Source: Pseudomonadota bacterium (GTDB lineage Bacteria; Pseudomonadota; Gammaproteobacteria; Burkholderiales; Burkholderiaceae_C). From it: a stretch of DNA of 64,000 nucleotides. Both the position numbers and the translations under genes were made by a program. Below the pieces are notes generated by a model. It searched no databases and was not told the origin of the DNA. It was given only the letters and a program-made list of their open reading frames with translations. How positions within the stretch are numbered: position 1 is the stretch's first letter; every line of letters starts with the position of its first letter. The stretch lies in contig JAFEEF010000026.1 in the NCBI GenBank assembly GCA_018241265.1, forward strand, positions 1-64,000, written 5' to 3'. Shown here one piece after another: positions 8,597-17,221 of the stretch.

Positions 8597-10002
8597 GCCG
8601 CGTGGCGGGCGATGTAGTCCTTGACGGCCGGCACGTCGGCGCGCATCACGTCGACCTTGCGCGGCAGTGCCTCGATGCCTTCGTAGCCGGCCGGCCGCGC
8701 GGGCTCTCGGCCCAGCGCCTCGACGATGGTCGATGCGAACTTGGCCGGCTGCGCGGTCTCGAGCACGATCATCGGCACGCCCGGCGTGTGCTGCTCGCGT
8801 GCGACCTTCAGGCCGTCGGCGGTGTGCGGATCGATCACGACGCCGCTCTGCTCGGCGGTCGCGCGGATCGTCGCGAGCCGATCGGCATGCGTGCTCGAGC
8901 CCGACGCGAAGCCGAACGATGCGATGCGGGCGCGCTCGGCGTCGCTGACGCTGAACTCGCCCTGTCGCGCCAGTTCGTCGCCGAACAGCCGGCCCACGCG
9001 CGCGCCGTCGCGACCGACGAGGTCGTAGACGAAGCGCTCGAAATTCGACGCCTTCGAGATGTCCATCGACGGACTCGACGTCTCGTGCGTCTCGGCGCCG
9101 CCGCGCACGCGGTAACGGCCGGTGCGGAAGAACTCGTCGAGCACGTCGTTCTCGTTGGTCGCGAGCACCAGATGCCGGATCGGCAGGCCCATCGAACGCG
9201 CGACGTGGCCGGCGCAGATGTTGCCGAAGTTGCCCGACGGCACCGCGAAGTCGACCGGCGCGCCATCCTCCCGCACCGCCTGGAAGTAGCCGGCGTAGTA
9301 GTAGACGACCTGGGCCAGCAAGCGCGCCCAGTTGATCGAGTTGACGGTACCGATGCGCTGCGCCCGTTTGAACTCGAGGTCGGCCGACACCGCCTTGACG
9401 ATGTCCTGGCAGTCGTCGAACACGCCTTCGATCGCGATGTTGTGGATGTTCGGATCCTGCAGGCCGTACATCTGCGCCTGCTGGAACGGACTCATGCGGC
9501 CGTGCGGCGACAGCATGAAGACCCGGATGCCGTGCTTGCCGCGCATCGCATGCTCGGCCGCGCTGCCGGTATCGCCCGAGGTCGCGCCCAGGATGTTGAG
9601 CGTCTGGCCGCGCCGTTCGAGCTCGTACTCGAACAGGTTGCCGAGCAGCTGCATCGCCATGTCCTTGAAGGCGAGCGTCGGGCCGTTGGACAAGGCTTCG
9701 AGGAACACGCCGTTGCCGAGCGCGACCAGCGGCGTGATCTCGGCCGTGCCGAAGATCTCCTTCGTGTAGGTGCGCGCGACCAGCATGCGCAGGTCGGCGG
9801 GCGGGATGTCGTCGATGTAGAGCGAGAGGATCTCGAACGCCAGGTCGGCGTACCCGAGGCCGCGCCAGCGCTTCAGGGTCGCGCCGTCGACCTGCGGATA
9901 GCGCTCGGGCAGATAGAGGCCGCCGTCGGGTGCGAGGCCTTCGAGCAGGATGTCGCTGAAGCGGCGCGGCGTTCTGTCGCCGCGGGTGCTGAGGTAGTTC
10001 AC
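8593..10002 (-). CDS. thrC: threonine synthase ThrC
   Basis: Converts O-phosphohomoserine to L-threonine with pyridoxal phosphate; the last step of threonine synthesis. The 469-residue protein opens NYLSTRGDRTPRRFSDILLEGLAPDGGLYLP, characteristic of the ThrC class of Gram-negative bacteria. The PLP lysine is in PTLAFKDMAMQ near residue 111, followed by GATSGDTGSAAEHA, which binds phosphate. It begins with GTG, whose last two bases are shared with the hom TGA stop (GTGA). No separate thrB lies in this run, so homoserine kinase must be encoded elsewhere. Confidence 0.96.
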   Translation of the reverse strand: MNYLSTRGDRTPRRFSDILLEGLAPDGGLYLPERYPQVDGATLKRWRGLGYADLAFEILSLYIDDIPPADLRMLVARTYTKEIFGTAEITPLVALGNGVFLEALSNGPTLAFKDMAMQLLGNLFEYELERRGQTLNILGATSGDTGSAAEHAMRGKHGIRVFMLSPHGRMSPFQQAQMYGLQDPNIHNIAIEGVFDDCQDIVKAVSADLEFKRAQRIGTVNSINWARLLAQVVYYYAGYFQAVREDGAPVDFAVPSGNFGNICAGHVARSMGLPIRHLVLATNENDVLDEFFRTGRYRVRGGAETHETSSPSMDISKASNFERFVYDLVGRDGARVGRLFGDELARQGEFSVSDAERARIASFGFASGSSTHADRLATIRATAEQSGVVIDPHTADGLKVAREQHTPGVPMIVLETAQPAKFASTIVEALGREPARPAGYEGIEALPRKVDVMRADVPAVKDYIARHAA

Positions 10003-11309
10003 TTCAGCTCTTCCTTGCGGATCTTCACGATGGGCGCCAGCACCGTCGGCAGCGCCTGCATCTGCGCCAGCGCGGCGTCCATGCGGCCTTCGAGCGTGTC
10101 GTGCGTCAGGATGATCAGGTCGGTCTGCGCCTCGCCCTCGGCCGATTCGCGCTGCAGCACCGCGTCGATCGAGATGTCGGACTCGGCCAGGATGCCGGTG
10201 ATGCGCGCCAGCACGCCGGCGCGGTCGGCGACGCGCAGCCGCAGGTAGAACGACGTCACGACCTCGGCCATCGGCAGGATGCGCGTGTCGTGCAGCGCGC
10301 CCGGCTGGAACGCGAGGTGCGGCACGCGGTGGTCGGGGTCGGCGGTGTGCAGCCGCGTGATGTCGACGAGGTCGGCGATCACCGCCGACGCGGTCGGCTC
10401 GGCGCCCGCGCCCTTGCCGTAGTACAGCGTCGAGCCGACGGCGTCGCCCTGCACGACGACCGCGTTCATCGCGCCTTCGACGTTCGCGATCAGCCGCGTC
10501 GCCGGCACCAGGGTCGGATGGACGCGCAGTTCGATGCCGCCGTTGCGCCGCTTCGTGATGCCGAGCAGCTTGATGCGGTAGCCCAGCTGCTCGGCATAGC
10601 GGATGTCGACCGCGTTGAGTTTCGAGATACCCTCGACATGCGCCTTGTCGAACTGCACCGGGATGCCGAACGCGATCGCGCTCATGATCGTCGCCTTGTG
10701 CGCGGCGTCGACGCCTTCGATGTCGAAGGTCGGGTCGGCTTCGGCGTAGCCCAGGCGCTGCGCCTCCTTCAGCACGACGTCGAAATCGAGCCCTTTCGCC
10801 CGCATCTCCGACAGGATGAAGTTGGTCGTGCCGTTGATGATCCCGGCGACCTGCTCGATGCGGTTGGCCGTCAGGCCTTCGCGCAGCGCCTTGATGATCG
10901 GGATGCCGCCGGCGACCGCGGCTTCGAACGCGACCATCACGCCGCGCTCGCGCGCCGCCGCGAAGATCTCGGTGCCGTGCACCGCGAGCAGCGCCTTGTT
11001 GGCGGTGACGACGTGCTTGCCGGCCGCGATCGCTTCGAGCACGAGCGCGCGCGCCGTGTCGTACCCGCCGATCAGCTCGACCACGATGTCGATGGCCGGA
11101 TCGGCGATCACCGCGCGCGGATCGGCGACGACACGTGCCGCGGCGCCGACGATCGCACGCGCCGCGTCGACGTTGCGGCGCGACACCGCGGTCACTTCGA
11201 TGCCGCGGCCGGCGCGCCGGCGGATCTCTTCCTGATTGCGCTGCAGCACCTGGAACACGCCGCTGCCGACGGTGCCGATGCCGAGCAATCCGACTTGGAT
11301 CGGTTTCAT
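9999..11309 (-). CDS. hom: homoserine dehydrogenase
   Basis: Reduces aspartate semialdehyde to homoserine, the branch point to threonine and methionine. The 436-residue monofunctional enzyme has an N-terminal Rossmann fold (VGLLGIGTVGSGV), the catalytic domain with VVTANKALLA, GIINGTTNFILSEM and YAEADPTFDIEGVDAAHK, and a C-terminal ACT domain (about 350-430) of the sort used for threonine feedback control. It begins five bases after alaA and is coupled to thrC by GTGA. No separate aspartokinase domain is present. Confidence 0.97.
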   Translation of the reverse strand: MKPIQVGLLGIGTVGSGVFQVLQRNQEEIRRRAGRGIEVTAVSRRNVDAARAIVGAAARVVADPRAVIADPAIDIVVELIGGYDTARALVLEAIAAGKHVVTANKALLAVHGTEIFAAARERGVMVAFEAAVAGGIPIIKALREGLTANRIEQVAGIINGTTNFILSEMRAKGLDFDVVLKEAQRLGYAEADPTFDIEGVDAAHKATIMSAIAFGIPVQFDKAHVEGISKLNAVDIRYAEQLGYRIKLLGITKRRNGGIELRVHPTLVPATRLIANVEGAMNAVVVQGDAVGSTLYYGKGAGAEPTASAVIADLVDITRLHTADPDHRVPHLAFQPGALHDTRILPMAEVVTSFYLRLRVADRAGVLARITGILAESDISIDAVLQRESAEGEAQTDLIILTHDTLEGRMDAALAQMQALPTVLAPIVKIRKEELK

Positions 11310-11313
11310 GGGA

Positions 11314-12540
11314 TCAGGCCGTGTGGCGTTTGCGGTAGTGCTCCAGGAAGCGGGCGATCCGCGTGATCGCCTCGCGCAAGTCGTCGGCGTTCGGCAGGAA
11401 CACCATGCGGAAGTGGTCCGGCGCGATCCAGTTGAAGCCGGTGCCCTGCACGATCAGCACCTTCTCCTCGGCGAGCAGCTCGTAGGCGAACTGCTGGTCG
11501 TCGGCGATCGGGTACATCTTCGGGTCGAGGCGCGGGAACATGTAGAGCGCGGCCTTCGGCTTGACGACCGACAGGCCCGGGATCTGGCTCAGCAGCTCGT
11601 AGGCGACCTGGCGCTGGTGGCCGAGGCGCCCCTGCGGCGTCACGAGGTCGTCGATGCTCTGGTAGCCGCCGAGCGCAGTCTGGATCGCGAGCTGGCCCGG
11701 CGTATTCGAGCACAGCCGCAGCGACGCCAGCATGTTGAGGCCTTCGATGTAGTCCCTGGCCTGGCGCTTGGCGCCCGACACCACCATCCAGCCGGCGCGG
11801 TAGCCGCACGAACGGTAGTTCTTCGACAGGCCGTTGAAGGTCACGAACAGCACGTCGTCGGCCAGCGACGAAATGCTGGTGTGCTTCGCGCCGTCGTAGA
11901 TCGTCTTGTCGTAGATCTCGTCGGCGAACACGATGAGGCCGTACTGGCGCGCGACCTCGACGATCTCGAGCAGCAGGCTGTCCGGATAGAGCGCGCCGGT
12001 CGGGTTGTTCGGATTGATCACGACGATGCCGCGCGTGCGCGGCGTGATCTTCTTGCGGATGTCGTCGATGTCGGGCAGCCAGCCCGACTGCTCGTCGCAG
12101 ACGTAGTGCACGGGCTTGCCGCCCGACAGGCCGACGACGGCGGTGTAGAGCGGGAAGTCGGGCGCCGGGATCAGCATCTCGTCGCCGTCGTTGAGCAGCG
12201 CGTTCATGCTCATCGTGATCAGCTCGGAGGCGCCGTTGCCGAGGTAGACGTCCTCGAGCGCCACGCCCTTCACGCCCTGCTGCTGGGTGCGGTGCACGAC
12301 CGCCTTGCGCGGCGCGAACAGGCCCTTGGAATCGGTGTAGCCGGCCGCATGCGGGATGTTGCGGATCATGTCCTGCACGATCTCGTCGGGCGGCTCGAGA
12401 CCGAACTCGGCAACGTTGCCGATGTTCAGCTTGATGATCTTCTGGCCTTCCTCCTCCATCGCGCGTGCCTTCTCGAGCACGGGTCCGCGGATGTCGTAGG
12501 CCACGTTGGCCAGCTTGCTCGACTTGACGATGGGGTCCAA
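11314..12540 (-). CDS. alaA: alanine-synthesising PLP aminotransferase (AlaA type)
   Basis: A 408-residue fold-type I aminotransferase very like E. coli AlaA, which makes alanine from pyruvate and glutamate. Shared features are the opening KSSKLANVAYDIRGPVL, KLNIGNVAEFG, HAAGYTDSKGL, NPNNPTGALY, the ADEIYDK motif, and the PLP lysine in GLSKNYRSCGYRAGW near residue 240. The start is TTG: GGAG lies seven bases upstream and the protein begins exactly where homologues do; no ATG fits. It heads the minus-strand run and is divergent from the Mth938-like gene across only 85 bp. Related transaminases in the same family act on other 2-oxo acids. Confidence 0.9.
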   Translation of the reverse strand: MDPIVKSSKLANVAYDIRGPVLEKARAMEEEGQKIIKLNIGNVAEFGLEPPDEIVQDMIRNIPHAAGYTDSKGLFAPRKAVVHRTQQQGVKGVALEDVYLGNGASELITMSMNALLNDGDEMLIPAPDFPLYTAVVGLSGGKPVHYVCDEQSGWLPDIDDIRKKITPRTRGIVVINPNNPTGALYPDSLLLEIVEVARQYGLIVFADEIYDKTIYDGAKHTSISSLADDVLFVTFNGLSKNYRSCGYRAGWMVVSGAKRQARDYIEGLNMLASLRLCSNTPGQLAIQTALGGYQSIDDLVTPQGRLGHQRQVAYELLSQIPGLSVVKPKAALYMFPRLDPKMYPIADDQQFAYELLAEEKVLIVQGTGFNWIAPDHFRMVFLPNADDLREAITRIARFLEHYRKRHTA

Positions 12541-12625
12541 CTGAATGCTCCGGTGACTGGCAGCGCCGCAAACTTAGAATTTTCTCATAGGGGCCGGCCG
12601 CGCCTCTCCAGACCGGAACCACGAC

Positions 12626-13015
12626 ATGAAGCTGCAAGCCGACCGGATGGAAGGACGCAATGCAATCTCGCGCCACGGCGGCGAAGGCGTGATCGTCAAT
12701 GGCGTCGAGTACCGCCGGCACGTGCTCGTGCCGTGGAGCGGGGAAGTCTCGCCTTGGCCGGTCGGCAATCCGTCGGCCCCGTCGGCGGACGATTTCGGCG
12801 CCGTTGCGGCACTCGAGCCCGAGCTCGTCGTGTTCGGCAGCGGCTCGCGTTTGCGCTTCCCGCCGGCTGCCGCGCTGAGGCCGCTGATCGAACGCGGCAT
12901 CGGCATCGAGACGATGGACACCGCCGCCGCCTGCCGCACCTACAACGTGCTGCTGGCCGAAGGCCGCTCGGTGGTCGCGGCGCTGCTTTTCGACGGTCCG
13001 GCGCAGGGCGCGTGA
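12626..13015 (+). CDS. Mth938-like domain protein (NDUFAF3/DUF498 family)
   Basis: A 129-residue soluble protein of the Mth938/NDUFAF3 family. The characteristic parts are VIVNGVEYRRHVLVPW, LEPELVVFGSGSRLRFP and the closing GIGIETMDTAAACRTYNVLLAEGR (read in pieces). Mitochondrial NDUFAF3 helps complex I assembly, but the bacterial role is not settled. Its neighbours are alaA (divergent) and bcp (same strand, about 120 bp further on), a grouping typical of Burkholderiales. The ATG at 12626 is the first in frame. Confidence 0.88.
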   Translation: MKLQADRMEGRNAISRHGGEGVIVNGVEYRRHVLVPWSGEVSPWPVGNPSAPSADDFGAVAALEPELVVFGSGSRLRFPPAAALRPLIERGIGIETMDTAAACRTYNVLLAEGRSVVAALLFDGPAQGA

Positions 13016-13086
13016 CGGCCCCTCGCGGGCTCGCATAGCGCAGCTTGCCCGGCTCGGCATCGGTCGGGAATGGCTCCGCGTAGCCC

Positions 13087-13092
13087 TATAAT
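13087..13092 (+). promoter_or_regulatory. candidate -10 box for bcp
   Basis: A perfect TATAAT lies 43 bases ahead of the bcp ATG in otherwise GC-rich DNA. No good -35 hexamer is found at 16-18 bases upstream, so either an activator is needed or the match is chance. Confidence 0.45.
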
Positions 13093-13134
13093 CTCGGACT
13101 ATGCCCGGAGCGGCTCAATTCAGCAGAATACTTC

Positions 13135-13602
13135 ATGACGCCAGCCCTCAACAAAGCCATACCGGAATTTGAAGCGCTAGCGACCGGTGGCGTGAAATTC
13201 ACGCCACAGGCCTACGCGGGGCGCACGGTGGTGCTGTACTTCTACCCGAAGGACAATACCCCCGGTTGCACCACGGAAGCGATGCAGTTCCGCGATCACC
13301 ACAAGGAATTCGTGAAGGCCGGCGCCGTGGTGTTCGGCGTGTCGCGCGACAACATGGCGTCGCACGAGAAGTTCAAGCAAAGCCTCGAGTTGCCGTTCGA
13401 CCTGATTGCCGACACCGAAGAGAAGCTCTGCCACATGTTCGGCGTGGTCAAGAACAAGATCATGTACGGCAAGAAGGTCAAGGGCATCGAGCGCAGCACC
13501 TTCCTGATCGACGGCGAAGGCGTGCTGCGCGGCGAATGGCGCGGCCTGAAGGTCGCCGGCCATGTCGAGGAAGTGCTGAAGGCCGTGAAGGCCTTGAAGT
13601 AA
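13135..13602 (+). CDS. bcp: thiol peroxidase Bcp/PrxQ
   Basis: A 155-residue peroxiredoxin of the Bcp/PrxQ class that reduces hydrogen peroxide and organic peroxides in the cytosol, recycled by thioredoxin. The peroxidatic cysteine is C45 in DNTPGCTTEA. The frequent PrxQ resolving cysteine five residues later is absent; the only other cysteine is C99 (EKLCHMF), so the enzyme is 1-Cys or uses C99. A TATAAT box precedes it, and a structured RNA element with a terminator follows it before phoH. Confidence 0.94.
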   Translation: MTPALNKAIPEFEALATGGVKFTPQAYAGRTVVLYFYPKDNTPGCTTEAMQFRDHHKEFVKAGAVVFGVSRDNMASHEKFKQSLELPFDLIADTEEKLCHMFGVVKNKIMYGKKVKGIERSTFLIDGEGVLRGEWRGLKVAGHVEEVLKAVKALK

Positions 13603-13658
13603 CCCGCCTGATGCCGTGCCGGCTGCACACCGGCCACGCATCGAAGTTGTGCATAATC

Positions 13659-13732
13659 ATTTCATGCCCGCGAGTTCACCCGTAGGTCTCGCCTGAAATC
13701 CAAAGCCGCTCAGACGACTGAGCGGCTTTTTT
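13659..13732 (+). ncRNA. candidate small structured RNA between bcp and phoH
   Basis: The 74 bases fold by eye into two hairpins. The first has outer arms ATTTCA (13659-13664) and TGAAAT (13694-13699), an inner stem GCGAG/CTCGC (13670-13674, 13688-13692) and a tip ACC-CGTA-GGT. The second is an intrinsic terminator. CATAAT at 13652-13657 could be a -10 box, although it would place the RNA start inside the outer arm. It could be an independent sRNA or the processed 3' end of the bcp message. I do not recognise a family. Confidence 0.35.
13702..13732 (+). terminator. strong intrinsic terminator after bcp / candidate sRNA
   Basis: AAAGCCGCTCAG, loop ACGA, CTGAGCGGCTTT gives a perfect 12-bp stem ending in a run of six T. 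It lies just ahead of phoH, so the phoH message must begin downstream of it or depend on read-through; only 16 bases separate it from the phoH ATG. Confidence 0.9.
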
Positions 13733-13748
13733 CATTTCCACTGCTCCC

Positions 13749-15403
13749 ATGCCCCTGCCCAAGCCTCCTGCCAAGCGTGCCTCGCTGTTGAGTGCCGCGG
13801 ACTTCGACGCGCCCGCCGCGCCGGTGCGCCGTCCCGCCAAGAGCCGTGTCGCGGCGCCGCCGGCCGCGAGCGCCACCGTGCTCGATCTGTTCGAGACGCC
13901 GGTCGCGCGTGCGCCCAGCGCCCCGGCGCCGGCCGTCGTCAGCGCGCCGCCCGCGCCCGCCAGGCCGCGCGCCACGGCAGAGCCGCACAAGCCGCGCAGC
14001 GAAGGGCCCACCAAGCTCTTCGTGCTCGACACCAACGTGCTGATGCACGACCCGACGTCGCTGTTCCGCTTCGAGGAGCACGACATCTACCTGCCGATGA
14101 TCACGCTGGAGGAACTCGACGGCCACAAGCGCGGCATGACCGAAGTCGCGCGCAACGCGCGCCAGTGCAGCCGCGACCTCGATGCGCTCGTCGCGGGCCT
14201 GCCGGCACGTGCCGGCAGCAGCGGCATCGCCGACGGCGTGCCGCTCAACCGCACCGGCCACCGCGAAGCTTCGGGCAAGCTCTATTTCCAGACCAACCTG
14301 ATCGACGTCACGTTGCCGATCGGCCTGCCGCAGGGCAAGGCCGACAACCAGATCCTCGGCGTCGTGCAGGCCTTGCGCCAGCAGCAGTCGGGGCGCGATG
14401 TGGTGCTGGTGTCCAAGGACATCAACATGCGCATCAAGGCGCGCGCCCTGGGGCTGCCCGCCGAGGACTACACCAACGACAAGACGCTGGACGACGGCGA
14501 CCTGCTCTACACCGGCGTGCTGCCGCTGCCCGCGGACTTCTGGGACAAGCACGGCAAGACGATGGAGAGCTGGCAGCAGGGCGGCCTCACCTACTACCGC
14601 ATCAGCGGGCCGCTCGTGCCGGTGCTCCTGATCAACCAGTTCGTCTACCTCGAGGCGCCGGGCGCCGCGCCGCTCTACGCCAAGGTCACCGAGATCACCG
14701 GCAAGACCGCCGTGCTGCGCACCTTGCGCGAGTACACCCATCAGAAGAACGCCGTCTGGGGCGTGACGGCGCGCAACCGCGAGCAGAACTTCGCGCTCAA
14801 CCTGCTGATGGACCCGGAGTGCGACTTCATCACGCTGACCGGCACCGCCGGCACCGGCAAGACGCTGATGACCCTGGCCGCCGGCTTGAGCCAGGTGATG
14901 GACGACCGCCGCTACACCGAGATCATCGTGACGCGCGTGACGGTGCCGGTCGGCGAGGACATCGGCTTCTTGCCCGGCACCGAGGAGGAGAAGATGGGCC
15001 CGTGGATGGGCGCGCTCGACGACAACCTCGAGGTGCTGTCGAAGACCGACGGCGGCGCCGGCGAATGGGGCCGCGCGGCGACCAACGACCTGGTGCGCTC
15101 GAAGATCAAGATCAAGAGCCTGAACTTCATGCGCGGCCGCACCTTCCTGAACAAGTTCGTCCTCATCGACGAGGCGCAGAACCTGACGCCGAAGCAGATG
15201 AAGACCTTGATCACGCGCGCCGGCCCGGGCACGAAGATCGTCTGCCTCGGCAACCTCGCGCAGATCGATACGCCCTACCTCACCGAAGGCAGCTCGGGCC
15301 TGACCTTCGCGGTCGACCGCTTCAAGGGCTGGCCGCATTCGGGCCACGTGACGCTGGCGCGCGGCGAGCGGTCGCGGCTCGCGGACTTCGCTTCGGAAGT
15401 GCT

Positions 15404-15407
<4 letters not shown>
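13749..15407 (+). CDS. PIN domain-PhoH ATPase (PhoH2 type)
   Basis: A 552-residue fusion of a PIN nuclease domain and a PhoH-like ATPase, the PhoH2 architecture with RNase and RNA helicase activity in characterised members. After a Pro/Ala-rich N-terminal stretch of about 85 residues, PIN starts with FVLDTNVLMHDP. The PhoH half has Walker A TGTAGTGKTLM near residue 366 and Walker B VLIDEAQNL near 474. No Shine-Dalgarno is visible before the ATG, and a terminator stands 16 bp upstream, so start and transcription are not fully explained. Its stop overlaps the GTG of the next gene. No separate PhoAT antitoxin is visible. Confidence 0.92.
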
Positions 15408-16176
<769 letters not shown>

Positions 16177-16180
<4 letters not shown>

Positions 16181-17217
16181 GCATGGACGCGCTCGTCATC
16201 CACGCCGCGGGCGACCTGCGCGTCGAGGAAGTCGAGACACCGCCGGTCGGCGCCGGCCAGATGCGGGTGCGCGTGCGCTGCGGCGGCATCTGCGGTTCGG
16301 ACCTGCACTACTACCGGCACGGCGGCTTCGGCACCGTGCGCGTCCGAGAGCCGATGGTGCTCGGCCATGAAATCGCCGGCGTCATCGAAGAGGTCGGCAG
16401 CGCGGTCGACGGCTACCGCGCCGGCGATCGCATCGCGATCAGCCCGAGCCGGCCCTGCGGTTTGTGCCGCTATTGCCAGCAGGGCCTGCAGAACCATTGC
16501 CTCGACATGCGCTACTACGGCAGCGCGATGCGCATGCCGCATGTGCAGGGCGCCTTCCGGCAGCAGATCGTCGTCGAGGCGGCGCAGGCGCATCGCCTCG
16601 CCGACCACGTGAGCGATGCCGAAGGTGCGCTCGCCGAGCCGCTCGCGGTCGCGCTGCACGCGGTCAACCGCGCCGGGCCGCTGCTCGGCAAGCACGTGCT
16701 CGTGACGGGTTGCGGACCGATCGGTGCGCTCGCCGTGATCGCGGCACGGCGCGCCGGTGCGACGCGCATCGTCGTGACCGACGTCGGCGCGGCGCCGTTG
16801 CGCACCGCGGAGCGCATCGGCGCCGACGTCGCGATCGACATGGCGGCGCAGCCCGATGGCCTGGGGCCGTATGCCGCCGACAAGGGCCGCTTCGATGTGC
16901 TGTTCGAGGCGAGCGGCAACGCGCAGGCGCTGACCGGCGCGTTCGATGCGCTGCGGCCGCGCGGCATCGTCGTGCAGCTCGGGCTCGGCGGCGAGATGAC
17001 GTTGCCGATGAACAGCGTCGTCGCCAAGGAGTTCGATCTGCGCGGCGCGTTCCGATTCCACGCCGAGTTCGCGACTGCCGTCGAGTTGCTGAACCAGCGC
17101 CTCGTCGACGTCCGCCCGCTGATCTCGGCCACCCTGCCCTATCGCGACGCGGCACGCGCGTTCGCGCTCGCGGCCGACCGGTCGCAGGCGATGAAGGTCG
17201 TGCTCAGCTTCGATTGA
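16177..17217 (+). CDS. idnD: L-idonate 5-dehydrogenase-like zinc MDR enzyme (IdnD)
   Basis: A 346-residue zinc-dependent medium-chain dehydrogenase strongly like E. coli IdnD, which oxidises L-idonate to 5-ketogluconate. It has the catalytic zinc Cys in GGICGSDLHYY, the GHE motif in PMVLGHEIAG, the structural zinc cysteines of PCGLCRYC, and nucleotide binding GCGPIGALAV. With IdnO it would turn idonate into gluconate. The GTG at 16177 overlaps the idnO stop; ATG at 16183 is the alternative. No transporter, kinase or idn regulator is adjacent. It converges on the histidine kinase, with both stop codons inside the palindrome TTGACCGGTCAA. Confidence 0.88.
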
Positions 17218-17221
17218 CCGG

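Noticed and set aside
12541..12625. Threonine/isoleucine attenuator ahead of alaA-hom-thrC
   Set aside because: The 85-bp divergent gap has no leader peptide rich in Thr/Ile codons and no terminator-like hairpin.
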